Counted from the first letter of the stretch, positions 1 through 10,700 are shown. The stretch is 56,284 nucleotides of DNA from an uncultured Prevotellaceae bacterium (GCA_946185225.1 CAMHIM010000003.1:1-56284); one strand, 5' to 3'. Notes: generated by a model from the sequence alone, not told the origin. Numbers and translations: made by a program.

Positions 1-217
1 TGTTCCACTCTACATGAAAAACAGTAGAGAACACCGAGTAGCCGTATTCCTGTTCTACAGGGAAATAGTCGCTCATGGTGTTCTTACCCTCCACGCTGCC
101 GCGGCGCTTGATGATGCCGGCCTCGTAAACCATTGCTTCGGCAAGAGTAGTCTTGCCGCTACCCGCACTGCCAAGCAGCGCAATGTTCTTAATTTCGTTT
201 GTCTGATAGACTTTCAT
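1..217 (-). CDS. Elongation factor G-like GTPase, N-terminal fragment (runs off left edge)
   Basis: Reverse complement translates as MKVYQTNEIKNIALLGSAGSGKTTLAEAMVYEAGIIKRRGSVEGKNTMSDYFPVEQEYGYSVFSTVFHVEWN; P-loop GSAGSGKT and EF-G-type N-terminus. Not in the ORF track because it is truncated. Confidence 0.85.
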   Translation of the reverse strand, partial: MKVYQTNEIKNIALLGSAGSGKTTLAEAMVYEAGIIKRRGSVEGKNTMSDYFPVEQEYGYSVFSTVFHVEWN

Positions 218-364
218 AATAGTATTGTTTTAGGTTTGTTGATTCAAAGCGACGCTAAAATTAGGCATTTCTGCGCAGAATGCCAAGGATAGCTGCCAAA
301 TATTAAACTTTATTAGTACTTCTCCACCTTGTTTGCCGAAAACTTTGTATCTTTGCCTCTCGAA

Positions 365-1504
365 ATGGCTGGTTTGTACATTCACATCCCCTTCTGCAAG
401 AGCCGCTGCGTCTATTGCGGTTTCTACTCTACCACACTTCATGAGTGGCACAGTCGCTACGTCAATGCATTGTGCCACGAGATGGAGCTTCGTCCCCTTT
501 CGTCCGTCGGCGAGCCTGTCTCGACCGTCTATCTCGGCGGCGGTACCCCATCGGTTCTGGAACCGGAACTGCTACGGCGCCTCTTCTTTTTTATAAATAA
601 GGTGTATCGTCCCGTTCCCTCGTGCGAGACCACCATAGAGTGCAATCCCGACGACGTGACGCCGGAACTGTCCACGCTGCTGTCCGAATTAGGGGTCAAT
701 CGTGTCAGCATGGGAGCGCAGACCTTCTCGGACGAGCGATTAAACTTCCTGCACCGACGCCATACCGCCGGACAGGTCGGCACAGCAATGGAACGGCTGC
801 GAACCGCAGGTATCGGCAACGTCAGCATAGACCTGATGTACGGATTCCCAGGAGAGACGCTGGACGACTGGCAGCGTGACATCAGGGCGGCCCTCGCCCT
901 CAGGCCGGAGCACTTGTCGGCCTACGCGCTGATGTACGAGGAAGGCACCCCACTCTACCGCCAATGGCAGGAGGGACGCTTCCGGGAAACGGACGAGGAG
1001 CTGGAGCGCACCATGTACTACACACTCATCGACCAACTGGCCGCCGCAGGCTATGAGCACTATGAATTGTCCAACTTCGCACGGCCCGGCTATCGTTCAC
1101 GCCACAATTCCAGCTACTGGCACGACGTGCCGTACATCGGCATCGGTGCTGCCGCCCACAGCTACTCCCCACGGTTGCCGGCCGGCGACAAGGCGGCTTG
1201 CCGCAGCTGGAACGTCAGCGACGTCCGCCGTTACACGGAAGCCCTGGAGCATGGCGGACGGCCCTGTGAACGGGAACTGCTGGACGAGGAGACGCACTAC
1301 AACGACACCGTGCTCACTGCGCTTCGCACCTGCGAGGGGATAGCCCTCGACACCCTGCCGGCTCCGCTGCGAAGCTACCTGCTGCAGAATGCGCGCCGCT
1401 ACATAGACACGAATCTACTGAAAATGGCGGACGAGCACCTCGTGCTCACCCGCCAGGGACTCTTCGTCAGCGACATGATTATGGCCGACCTGATGAAGGT
1501 GTGA
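365..1504 (+). CDS. hemW: HemW-like radical SAM protein (coproporphyrinogen III oxidase-like)
   Basis: MAGLYIHIPFCKSRCVYCGFYS (CxxxCxxC radical SAM motif), YLGGGTPSVL; start placed at the internal Met just after a TATCTTTG promoter motif. Confidence 0.9.
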   Translation: MAGLYIHIPFCKSRCVYCGFYSTTLHEWHSRYVNALCHEMELRPLSSVGEPVSTVYLGGGTPSVLEPELLRRLFFFINKVYRPVPSCETTIECNPDDVTPELSTLLSELGVNRVSMGAQTFSDERLNFLHRRHTAGQVGTAMERLRTAGIGNVSIDLMYGFPGETLDDWQRDIRAALALRPEHLSAYALMYEEGTPLYRQWQEGRFRETDEELERTMYYTLIDQLAAAGYEHYELSNFARPGYRSRHNSSYWHDVPYIGIGAAAHSYSPRLPAGDKAACRSWNVSDVRRYTEALEHGGRPCERELLDEETHYNDTVLTALRTCEGIALDTLPAPLRSYLLQNARRYIDTNLLKMADEHLVLTRQGLFVSDMIMADLMKV

Positions 1505-1505
1505 C

Positions 1506-2354
1506 TTACTCCTGATGATACTTCAGCAGACCCTCCAGCGGACTCTGCAGGATGGTTCCCACCATGAAGCCCTCGTCACGCGCCGCCTGCTCCAGCTGTT
1601 CGCGGTAGTGGAAGGCAACGCTTCCCACTGCCGACACGGGCAGGTCCTTGCGCCAGTAAGGAACGACGTTGCGCTGCAGGAACACGCGGAAGTTGTCGAT
1701 GACAAGTGCCTCCAGCGGTTTGCAGTCCAGATGGTCGTGGATGAACGACGACAGTGAGGCAAGGAAACGGTTGGCCAGCGGCTGACGGTACACCTTATGG
1801 ATAATGGCGGGCAGGTTCAGGCCCGTCTGCTGCTCAAAGTCCGTACGCATGGACTCCGAAAGCACGCCCTTGTACAGCGCGTTCAGGAACAGCCGCCCCA
1901 GCACGGCACCGCTCCCCTCATCGCCCAGTACATAGCCCAGTGCCGGGGTATGCTGCCGGATGTCCGTTCCGTCGTAGTAGCATGAGTTGGAGCCGGTCCC
2001 CAGAATACAGGCGATGCCCTCATTCCTGCCGCACAGTCCGCGGGCAGCCCCCAGCAGGTCACTATGTACCGACACCGACGTCGCACCAAGCATGTTGCGA
2101 AGCAGACGCTCCATAGCGCTTTCGTGCTCTGCCGTGACACCGCTGCCGTAGAAGTAGACGGTCAGCCGCGTATTCAGGGGTGATATATGGGTACTGACGG
2201 GCGAGAGCAGCTCACTGCGCAGGATGTTGCTGATGGTTGTCTCGTCCTGATGGATGGGGCTGATGCCCTCGGTATGAATGTAGGTTGTCTGACCGGCATC
2301 GTCCACGAGTGCCCAGTCTGTCTTGGTGCTTCCGCTGTCTGCTATGAGTTTCAT
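1506..2354 (-). CDS. BadF/BadG/BcrA-type ATPase, N-acetylglucosamine kinase-like
   Basis: MKLIADSGSTKTDWALVD, ACILGTGSNSCYYDG, LGYVLGDEGSGAVLG: ASKHA phosphate-binding motifs. Confidence 0.85.
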   Translation of the reverse strand: MKLIADSGSTKTDWALVDDAGQTTYIHTEGISPIHQDETTISNILRSELLSPVSTHISPLNTRLTVYFYGSGVTAEHESAMERLLRNMLGATSVSVHSDLLGAARGLCGRNEGIACILGTGSNSCYYDGTDIRQHTPALGYVLGDEGSGAVLGRLFLNALYKGVLSESMRTDFEQQTGLNLPAIIHKVYRQPLANRFLASLSSFIHDHLDCKPLEALVIDNFRVFLQRNVVPYWRKDLPVSAVGSVAFHYREQLEQAARDEGFMVGTILQSPLEGLLKYHQE

Positions 2355-2430
2355 GGCGCAAAAATAGAGAAAAAAAACGAAAGAAGCGTAAGAAAGCAGA
2401 AAAAACATTGTTATTTTTCTCACTTCTTCG

Positions 2431-2438
2431 TACCTTTG
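2431..2438 (+). promoter_or_regulatory. Bacteroidales-type -7 box (TACCTTTG) for the mscS-family gene
   Basis: Matches TAnnTTTG; TTG about 20 nt upstream (2408-2410); ATG only 10 nt downstream. Confidence 0.6.
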
Positions 2439-2448
2439 TCCCCCAGAT

Positions 2449-4791
2449 ATGAAAAGACTACTACTATTGATGATGGTCTTGGCGGCTTTTGTCCTTGACG
2501 CCGGGGCCGTGCTGAAGGAGAAGAATCTGGAGCAGACGCTTCAGATTCTACGTGGCGAACTGACGGAGTACCACCGCGAACTGACCAGTCAGGCCGGCGA
2601 ACGGAAGGAGGAGCAGAAGGCCATCTTCAACAAGCTCATGGAGACGATGAAGCGCAGCCAGCAGAACGCGCTGATGCTCTACTCCCAGAAGCAGGACTAT
2701 GTGTTCGACCTTACCTACGCCTGTCATGAGGCGACGGAGCTGTACCAGCAGTTCCGCACCTCGCAGCTGCCCTTCCGCGAGTTCCTGGCAGAGGTCGACG
2801 GCGACATTGCCAAGTACGACAGCCTGGTGACGTCGCTCAAGGCGATGCCGCAGAAAATGCTCAGCGAGAGGGCCAGCGTGGACCGCAACGTGTGTCTGAC
2901 ACTCGCCACGAACATCCGTAACACGCTGCAGCAGAACCGTGAGCAGATTTCGGACTACATACGCTACTACGACATGACGGAGAAGCGGCTGAAGTACCTG
3001 AACGACTATGCCAACAAGCGGTACAACGACATACAGACCAGCATCTTCGTCAACGGCGGCGAGGACTACTTGACGCTGTTGAGGCATCCGAGGAGCTACC
3101 TGCGCCAGACGTCTGAAACGGTGCAGGAGAAGTACAAACCCACCCCCAACTCCCAGTGGGACAGCATCTGGATTTTCGGGCTTTTCATCATGATTGCCGT
3201 CTACGCCGTTGTGGCTACGCTACTGAACATGCTGGTGATTCGCGTGCTGCTGCCCAAGCGGTTCCACACGGAGGAGTTCCTGCGTAAGCGGACCTGCATC
3301 ATCACGGCAACCACTACCATCACCTTCGCCATCATCCTGGCCCTGGTGAGGTCCGCCACCACCCACAACTTCATCATCATGGCTGCCGGACTGCTCGTGG
3401 AATACGCCTGGCTGCTGGGCGCCATCCTCGTCTCGCTGCTGCTGCGCGTCAGCGGACAGCAGATAGGCTCCGCGTTCCGCATCTATGCCCCCCTCGTCGT
3501 GGTAGGATTCCTTGTCATCGCCTTCCGTATCATCCTGATACCCAACGAGCTGGTGAACCTCATCTTCCCGCCCATCCTGCTGGCATGTTCACTGTGGCAG
3601 TGGTTGGTCATCCGCCGGCACAACAAGAACATCCCCAGTTCCGACATCTTCTACACCTACATCTCGCTGGCCGTCTTCGTCGTGTCCGTAGTATGCTCCA
3701 GCCTGGGCTACACGCTCCTGGCCGTCCAGATACTCATCTGGTGGATTATGCAGCTGACCTGCATTCTCACCATTGAGTGCGTGGCTCTCTATGTGCGCCG
3801 CTACGGCGAACGCCGCGGCTACAACCGGAAGCCCGTCACAAAGTCCTGGTTCTATCAGCTGCTGCAGCGCGTGCTGCTGCCCATCATGGGTGTACTCTCC
3901 GTCATGGTGAGCATCTACTGGGCCGCCGACGTCTTCAACCTCAGCGACCTCTGCTGGCGGCTGTTCAACAGGAAGTTCATTGACCTCAAGAACTTCCAGC
4001 TCAGCATCATCAAGCTGACGATGGTCGTCAACATGTGGTTCATCGCACGCTATGTGGTAAACACCCTGCTGGACCTCATGCGGCTGCACTACGAGCGTCA
4101 GGACCCGTCCACTGCCGACAGCCGCATGGTCATGGTCAAGAACGTGCTGCAACTGCTCGTCTGGGGCATCTGGCTCCTGCTGTCGCTCTCGGTGCTGAAC
4201 ATCAGCATCGCCTGGCTGCTGGCCATTTCCGGAGGACTCTCCACCGGTATCGGCTTCGCCTCGAAGGACATCATCGAGAACATCTACTACGGAGCCTCAC
4301 TCATGGCGGGACGCATCAAGGTGGACGACTGGATAGACGTTGACGGCACCATGGGCCGTGTCACCAGCATCAGCTACACCTCCACCTCCATCGAGTCGCA
4401 GGCCGGCGAGGTCATCACGTTCCAGAACGCCCAGCTCTTTGCCAAGAACTACAAGAACCTGACGAAGAACCACGGCTACGTGTGCATCGGCGTACCCTAC
4501 GGAGTAGCCTACGGCACCGATGCCGCCCGCGCCATGACGCTGGTCGACGAGGCCGTCAACGCTCTGCGGCTGGAGTACGTCGACCCCGAGAAGCCCGTCA
4601 AGTCCGTCATGACCGGCATGGGCGACTCCAGCGTGGACTTCAAGGTGCTCGTCTGGTCGGAGGCAGTGAAAAAGGCCGTTGTCATGAGCGACGTGCTGAA
4701 GTGCATCTACCAGACGCTGAACAACGCCGGCATCGAGATACCGTTCCCGCAGCGCGACATCACCATCAAGAACCTGGGTGAGCTGAAGTAA
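2449..4791 (+). CDS. MscS-family mechanosensitive ion channel with long N-terminal helical domain
   Basis: 780 aa; many TM helices, then LAISGGLSTGIGFASKDIIENIYYGASLMAGRIKVDDWIDVDGTMGRVTSISYTSTSIES, a typical MscS pore/beta domain. Confidence 0.9.
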   Translation: MKRLLLLMMVLAAFVLDAGAVLKEKNLEQTLQILRGELTEYHRELTSQAGERKEEQKAIFNKLMETMKRSQQNALMLYSQKQDYVFDLTYACHEATELYQQFRTSQLPFREFLAEVDGDIAKYDSLVTSLKAMPQKMLSERASVDRNVCLTLATNIRNTLQQNREQISDYIRYYDMTEKRLKYLNDYANKRYNDIQTSIFVNGGEDYLTLLRHPRSYLRQTSETVQEKYKPTPNSQWDSIWIFGLFIMIAVYAVVATLLNMLVIRVLLPKRFHTEEFLRKRTCIITATTTITFAIILALVRSATTHNFIIMAAGLLVEYAWLLGAILVSLLLRVSGQQIGSAFRIYAPLVVVGFLVIAFRIILIPNELVNLIFPPILLACSLWQWLVIRRHNKNIPSSDIFYTYISLAVFVVSVVCSSLGYTLLAVQILIWWIMQLTCILTIECVALYVRRYGERRGYNRKPVTKSWFYQLLQRVLLPIMGVLSVMVSIYWAADVFNLSDLCWRLFNRKFIDLKNFQLSIIKLTMVVNMWFIARYVVNTLLDLMRLHYERQDPSTADSRMVMVKNVLQLLVWGIWLLLSLSVLNISIAWLLAISGGLSTGIGFASKDIIENIYYGASLMAGRIKVDDWIDVDGTMGRVTSISYTSTSIESQAGEVITFQNAQLFAKNYKNLTKNHGYVCIGVPYGVAYGTDAARAMTLVDEAVNALRLEYVDPEKPVKSVMTGMGDSSVDFKVLVWSEAVKKAVVMSDVLKCIYQTLNNAGIEIPFPQRDITIKNLGELK

Positions 4792-4952
4792 CCTCGGACA
4801 GCCAACGTCCACCTTTTTCCGACGTTGTTATACGAAGCGAGTGTTTTGTCAAGAAAAATGGCAAGAAAACAGGTACTCCGGCGCCGACCATTCTGGAGTC
4901 GGAAACGGGGGGTCCGGGGGGTGGACGGCGGCGGAAGGAGGGGCGCCGGGCT

Positions 4953-4980
4953 GCATAAAGATGCGTTTATGCGCTGTTTT
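4953..4980 (+). terminator. Possible Rho-independent terminator downstream of mscS-family gene
   Basis: gcataaa-N6-tttatgc inverted repeat followed by gctgtttttg; short stem, about 160 nt after the stop codon. Confidence 0.35.
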
Positions 4981-5020
4981 TGCAGGATACATGCACTCCA
5001 CATTCACCCAGAGTGCTGAG

Positions 5021-5092
5021 TTGCACCCTTCAACTCGGCACCTTCAAGGGTGCAATCCCGTATCTTGCGACCCGCAAGATACGGGATTGCAC
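5021..5092. repeat. Two overlapping inverted repeats: ttgcaccctt/aagggtgcaa and a 20-bp perfect hairpin gtgcaatcccgtatcttgcg-acc-cgcaagatacgggattgcac
   Basis: Direct base comparison; arms 5021-5030/5046-5055 and 5050-5069/5073-5092 share bases 5050-5055. Confidence 0.85.
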
Positions 5093-5155
5093 TTTTGCCG
5101 ACGGAGCCAAAATCGGCAAAATCGGCTTAACCGCCTGACCTTTAACAGGATACGC

Positions 5156-5228
5156 AACCCCCTTCATTTTCGAAGAATTTGCCGCGAGAGAAAGTCCGGC
5201 GCCAATTTTTCGAAATATGAAGGGGGTT
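5156..5228. repeat. Long imperfect inverted repeat (aacccccttcat-tttcgaa ... tttcgaa-a-tatgaagggggtt)
   Basis: 12 bp perfect outer stem plus a TTTCGAA inner stem with one bulged base. Confidence 0.75.
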
Positions 5229-5232
5229 GTTG

Positions 5233-5280
5233 TCAGAAAAAATGAAGCGGCCTGACCACCCATGAGGCAGTCAGGCCGCT
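5233..5280 (-). terminator. Rho-independent terminator of the OmpX-like porin gene
   Basis: Perfect 11-bp stem AGCGGCCTGAC/GTCAGGCCGCT followed on the minus strand by TTCATTTTTTCTG, 30 nt after the porin stop codon. Confidence 0.8.
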
Positions 5281-5309
5281 GAATATTCTCAGTTACTGAG
5301 TACTACAGA

Positions 5310-5831
5310 TTAGAAGTTGTAGTACAGACCGAAGGTCAGGTTGTTGCCGTCCAGGTCGAGACCGAACTTGTTAACGTCGCCATAGCTCTTGTAGCCAATG
5401 AAACCAACGTGAGTAACGAAGCTCAGCTTGTCGCTAAGGTTCAGAGCCAGACCGGGAGTCAGACCGATGCCCAGTTCTGCATCGTCGTTACCGTCAATCT
5501 TAGAGTACTCCAGACCACCGTCGATGAACAGGCTCACCATGTTGCTCTTCAGGAAGGTGTAACGAGCATAGGGGTTGATGGTGAGAATCTTTGTACCCTT
5601 GTACTGCTGGAAATCATAGTCCATGTCAGCATAACCGTCCTGGTAGCCAACCTTGATACCGGCAGCCCACTGGTCGTTGAAGTTGTAACCAATTTCAGGA
5701 ACGAACTTGAACTCAGTCTGTGAGTCACCATTCTTCACGCTGGTGAAACCGATGGAACCGCCAACGTAAACCTGTGCGTCCATGCTAATAGCTGCGAAGG
5801 CAGCAACAAGCGTCAAAACAATCTTTTTCAT
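5310..5831 (-). CDS. OmpX/OmpW-like outer membrane beta-barrel porin-family protein
   Basis: Signal peptide MKKIVLTLVAAFAAISMDAQ; alternating beta-barrel pattern ending in aromatic F (LTFGLYYNF). Confidence 0.85.
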   Translation of the reverse strand: MKKIVLTLVAAFAAISMDAQVYVGGSIGFTSVKNGDSQTEFKFVPEIGYNFNDQWAAGIKVGYQDGYADMDYDFQQYKGTKILTINPYARYTFLKSNMVSLFIDGGLEYSKIDGNDDAELGIGLTPGLALNLSDKLSFVTHVGFIGYKSYGDVNKFGLDLDGNNLTFGLYYNF

Positions 5832-5904
5832 TTTCTCTTTCTTTTTTAAGTTAAACTTTGCCCGAACCGCTGTGTGCGGAAACAGACGTTTCTTAAATCG
5901 AGTG

Positions 5905-5937
5905 CAAAGGTAAGGAAAAACTTTTGTAACTACCAAA
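5905..5937 (-). promoter_or_regulatory. Bacteroidales promoter of the porin gene (-33 TTTG / -7 TACCTTTG)
   Basis: Minus strand TTTG (5937-5934) and TACCTTTG (5912-5905), 21-nt spacing, about 75-nt leader. Confidence 0.7.
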
Positions 5938-6041
5938 TTTTTCGCAAACTTTTTTCAAATAAATGTAAATTTTTGATTTATCTTTGCTCATTTGAAGGGA
6001 AATGACTATTTTTGCATATTGATAACGAAAGAACTACCCGT

Positions 6042-6800
6042 ATGAACCATTGTACGCTGATAGCAGGTCCCTGCGTCATTGAGTCGGCATCACTGCTGGA
6101 CACCGTGGCCCGTCAGCTGGTGGACATCAACCGCCGGCTAGGGACGGACATCATCTTCAAGGCCTCCTTCGACAAGGCCAACCGCACAAGCATCCACTCC
6201 TTCCGCGGTCCGGGGCTGGAGCGCGGACTCCAGATGCTCGGCGACGTGAAGGAGAAATACGGACTGCGCATACTTACTGATATACACGAGGCATGGCAGG
6301 CCCAGCCCGCCGGAGAGGTGTGCGACGTGCTGCAGATACCGGCCTTCCTGTGCCGGCAGACCGACCTGCTGGTGGCTGCCGCACGCACGGGCCGGACGGT
6401 GAACATCAAGAAGGCACAGTTCCTCTCCGGACGCGACATGCGCTACCCCGTGGAGAAAGCCCTGGAGGCCGGCGCCGGCGAGGTGTGGCTCACGGAGCGC
6501 GGCAACATGATGGGCTACAACAACCTCGTCGTGGACTTCCGCAACATCCCCGACATGCTGGACATCGTGCCCACCGTCATCATGGACTGCACCCACAGTG
6601 TGCAGCGGCCGGGCGGCAGTGACGGCAAGACGGGCGGTGACCGCCGCTTCGTGCCGCAGATGGCACTGGCAGCCAAAGCCTTCGGCGCCACAGGATGGTT
6701 CTTCGAGGTACACCCCGACCCCGACCGCGGGCTCTCCGACGCCGCCAACATGCTGGAGCTGGACAAGCTGGAGGGACTCATCAACGAACTCATCAGATGA
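6042..6800 (+). CDS. kdsA: 3-deoxy-8-phosphooctulonate (KDO-8-P) synthase
   Basis: MNHCTLIAGPCVIES, FKASFDKANRTSIHSFRGPGLERGL, LTDIHE, VNIKKAQFLSG, MDCTHSVQ. Confidence 0.95.
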   Translation: MNHCTLIAGPCVIESASLLDTVARQLVDINRRLGTDIIFKASFDKANRTSIHSFRGPGLERGLQMLGDVKEKYGLRILTDIHEAWQAQPAGEVCDVLQIPAFLCRQTDLLVAAARTGRTVNIKKAQFLSGRDMRYPVEKALEAGAGEVWLTERGNMMGYNNLVVDFRNIPDMLDIVPTVIMDCTHSVQRPGGSDGKTGGDRRFVPQMALAAKAFGATGWFFEVHPDPDRGLSDAANMLELDKLEGLINELIR

Positions 6801-7744
6801 ACACAAGAGAATACGGCATACAATGCATCAAGGACGAGGCAGCAGCCCTGCTGGAACTCATCCCCCATCTGGACGAGCAGTTCGACCGGGCGGTGGAGCT
6901 GATATACCGCTGCAAGGGAAAGGTCATCGTCACCGGTGTCGGCAAGAGCGGACACATAGGAGCCAAGATTGCCGCCACCTTCTCGTCGACGGGGACGCCG
7001 TCGTTCTTCGTCAACCCCCTGGACGTCTATCACGGCGACCTGGGCGTGATGACCACCGACGACGTCGTGCTGGCACTCAGCAACTCCGGACAGACGGACG
7101 AGCTGCTGCGCTTCATCCCCATGGTGCTGCGCATGCACATACCCATCATCGGCATGAGCGGCAACCCCGCATCGCTGCTGGCACGATATGCCGACTGCCA
7201 CCTGAACGTCAGCGTCAGCCGCGAGGCAGACCCCCTGAATCTGGCCCCCACCAGCAGCGCTACGGCACAGCTGGTCATGGGCGACGCACTGGCGGTAGCA
7301 CTCATCAAGAAGCGCAACTTCCAGCCGCAGGACTTCGCCCACTTCCACCCGGGCGGAGAGCTGGGCAGACGGCTGCTGACCACCGTGCAGGACGTCATGC
7401 GCAAGGACAACCTGCCGCTGTTCCACGCCGACACGAAGCTGGGAGAGGCCGTCATCACCATGAGCCAGGGAAAGCTGGGACTGGGTGTCGCCATGAACGG
7501 CGACCGCGTGGAAGGGCTCATCACCGACGGTGACATACGCCGCGCCATGGAGAAGTCGCAGAAGGAGTTCTTCGACCGCACCGTCGGCGACATCATGACC
7601 CGCGAACCCAAGACCGTCAGACCGGAAGCCAGCATCGCCACCATCCAGGACATGATGACGAAGTACAACATCCACGCCGTGCTCGTGACCGACGACGACC
7701 GCCACCTGCTGGGCATCGTCGACCACCACCTGTGCATGATCTGA
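6797..7744 (+). CDS. kdsD: KpsF/GutQ-type arabinose-5-phosphate isomerase (SIS + CBS domains)
   Basis: VIVTGVGKSGHIGAKIAATFSSTGTPSFFVNPLDVYHGDLG; CBS pair at the C-terminus; ATGA overlap with kdsA. Confidence 0.95.
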   Translation: MNTREYGIQCIKDEAAALLELIPHLDEQFDRAVELIYRCKGKVIVTGVGKSGHIGAKIAATFSSTGTPSFFVNPLDVYHGDLGVMTTDDVVLALSNSGQTDELLRFIPMVLRMHIPIIGMSGNPASLLARYADCHLNVSVSREADPLNLAPTSSATAQLVMGDALAVALIKKRNFQPQDFAHFHPGGELGRRLLTTVQDVMRKDNLPLFHADTKLGEAVITMSQGKLGLGVAMNGDRVEGLITDGDIRRAMEKSQKEFFDRTVGDIMTREPKTVRPEASIATIQDMMTKYNIHAVLVTDDDRHLLGIVDHHLCMI

Positions 7745-7795
7745 ACAACAAGAGAAGAATACACCTTTATTATATATAAATAGAGAACCTGTCTA

Positions 7796-10700
7796 ATGAA
7801 GACAACAAGAAGACTATTATTGGCTATACTGCTCGCCGTGCCAATGGCAGTGGCGGCAGTCTACCTGTTCAAGACACTGGACGCACGCGACGGACTGACG
7901 TCGAGCCAGATAAACTGCATCATGAAGGACTCACGAGGCTACGTGTGGTTCGGCACCCCCGCCGGACTGTACCGCTACGACGGCTACACGTTCAAGAACT
8001 TCCAGTGCAACTCACAGGACGGCTCGTCGCTGCCCGACAGCTACATAGAGAGCATCCAGGAGTCGCTGGACGGCAGCCTGTGGATAAAGACCGCCTCGGG
8101 CTACACCATCTACCACCCGCAGACGGAAACCTTCGAACGCGACATGCGACAGACCTTCAACCGCATGGGCATTGAGCGGCAGCCGGACATCGCCTATATA
8201 GACCGCCACAAGAACCTGTGGGGATACATCCCCAACAAGGGCATCGTCTGCTACAACATGCAGCAACAGCTGCTCTACGAGTTCGGATACACAGACGACG
8301 CCCACGGCGTGCCACAAGGCGAGGTGTGCTCCATCAGCGAGTGCCGCGACGGAGCACTCATCGTCTATACCGACGGACGACTCGTCTGCTGCGACGTCAT
8401 GCACCAGCAGCGCACGGTATGGAGCACCGTCGAACTGGCCGAAAGGCACCTGCGCAAGTCCAAGTCGCTCAAGGCCTTCGCCGACCAGATGGACAACATC
8501 TGGCTGTACGGACAGGGTACACTCTTCATGTACAACAAAAGCACCAACGTGTGGACCACCAACATCGGAGACCAGCTGGGACTGACGGGAACCGGCGTCG
8601 ACAACGCCGTGAACAGCATGGCGGGCGACCGCAGCGGAAACATATGGATAGGCACTGACCGCAACGGACTGGTGCGCACCAACGTCACGTCGCACGAAAT
8701 GGAATACGTGGAGCCCACAAGCATGCGCTCCAGGAAACGAATCTCAGGCATCATCGGCGTACAAAGCATCTACGTGGACGACACAGACATGCTGTGGGTA
8801 GGAACAGAGAAGTCGGGCGTCGCACTGTGGGGACAGAACATCTACAAGTTCGAAGCCACGCTGAACGGCGACATATCGGCCATCACCGAGGACAAGAACG
8901 GCACCATCTGGTACGGAACCAGCGACAACGGCATCGTGGGCTACCAAGGACCGCTGGCCAGCCTCAAGGTGACCTGCATCACCTCCACCAAGGACGGCAG
9001 CCTGTGGGTAGGCTCCAAACAGAACGGACTGACACGCATCAAGGACGGGACAACCCGAATCTTCTCACAGGCCAAAGACAGCGTGAAGACCCTCATCGAC
9101 GACCACATCAACGCACTATGCGCCGACAACAACGGAAACCTCTGGATTGGCACAGACGGCGGACTGCAGGTGTACAACACCAGAATGAACTCCTTCTCGG
9201 CCTACACCCGACAGAACCGCAAACTGATGTCGAACAACATCACGTCCCTGTACCTGGCATCCAAGAACCGCTTACTCGTCGGAACCGGAGAGGGACTGAC
9301 CATCATCACCCTGTCGACCTCGGAAGTCACACACCTTACCGGCAACACCTCCAACGTGATAAAGTTCACCAACAACTATGTCACACAGGTGTTCGAGGAC
9401 TCACGGGGACTGCTCTGGATAGGTACCCGCGAAGGCGTGAACGTACTGAACCTCACCAACGACAAGCTGGACTACCTGACCGAGAAGAACGGGCTGTGCA
9501 ACAACAACATCTGCGGCATCACCGAGGACAAGAACAACAACATCTGGCTCACCACCAGCAACGGTGTCAGCCGCGTCGTCGTACAGCGTAACCACGAGGA
9601 CGACACCTACAACTACGGACTCTACAACTACAACACTACCGACGGTCTGCAGAGCAATGAGTTCAACATCGGCTCCATCCTGCGCAAGAAGGACGGCAAC
9701 GTCCTGCTGGGAGGCCTCTACGGCGTGAACTGGGTGCGTCCGAAGACCGCCGACGAGACAGAGTCGCTGCCACGAGTCATGCTGACACAGTTGTTCATCG
9801 GCGAAGAAGAAATCATCACCGGCCACGACTACGAAGGGAAAGTCATCCTGCCCCAGGCCCTCAACGAGAGCAGCAAGCTGGAACTGGAGAACGACCAGAA
9901 CACCTTCACCATCAAGTTCGCCGCCGGCAACTACAACCAGAGCGAACGACTGCAGTTCATGTACTGGATGGAAGGTCTGGAAGCCGACTGGACCAACGGC
10001 GACGCACTGACCCACGGCGTGACCTTCCACGACCTGCCCAGTGGCCACTACACGCTACACGTCAAAGCCGTCAGCGCCGAGGGAGCCGTCAGCAACCAGG
10101 AGCGCACACTCACCATCACCGTCAACCGCCACTGGCTCCTGTCGTGGTGGATGCTCGTGGCCTATGCCATCGCCATTATCCTGATACTCTACATCTGGAA
10201 GATAGGACTGGACCAGTTCAAGGAATACAAGCGCAAGAAGAAAGCCATCATCAACCAGCTGAAACTGCAGCGTGAGACTATCATGGCCGCCAGCGACGAC
10301 CTGAGGCAGCCCATGGCCCGCATGACCAGCATCATCAGCAACCTCGCCGACAAGGACGCATCGCTGGAGGAACGCGAACAGCTGAATGCCCTGCACTCGC
10401 AGATGCTGCAGGTCATCACCAGAGTCAGCGACATGCAGACCTCCCTGGAGCATCCTGAGGAGAAGGCCAAGGAGACCGTGCAGAACTACTACATGATGGA
10501 CAGCAAGGGCGAACTGCAGCTACCCGACCTGGACGGAGGAGAACAGCTGACTACGGAAATCCGCGTACGGCAGTCCGAAGCCCCCACCACGAAGTTCGTC
10601 GTCATGTTCATCGACGACAACATGGACTTCGTCAAGTTCATCGCAGCCCGTCTGCGTTACGTCTACGACCTGCACATCTACAACAACACCACAAAGGCCA

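Noticed and set aside
6515-7729. 404-aa minus-strand ORF opposite kdsA/kdsD
   Set aside because: Antisense shadow of two confidently identified genes; His/Val/Asp-rich low-complexity translation with no recognisable domain.
8794-9591. 265-aa plus-strand ORF inside the regulator gene
   Set aside because: Arg/His/Gln-rich off-frame translation of the propeller region; no start context or domain signal.
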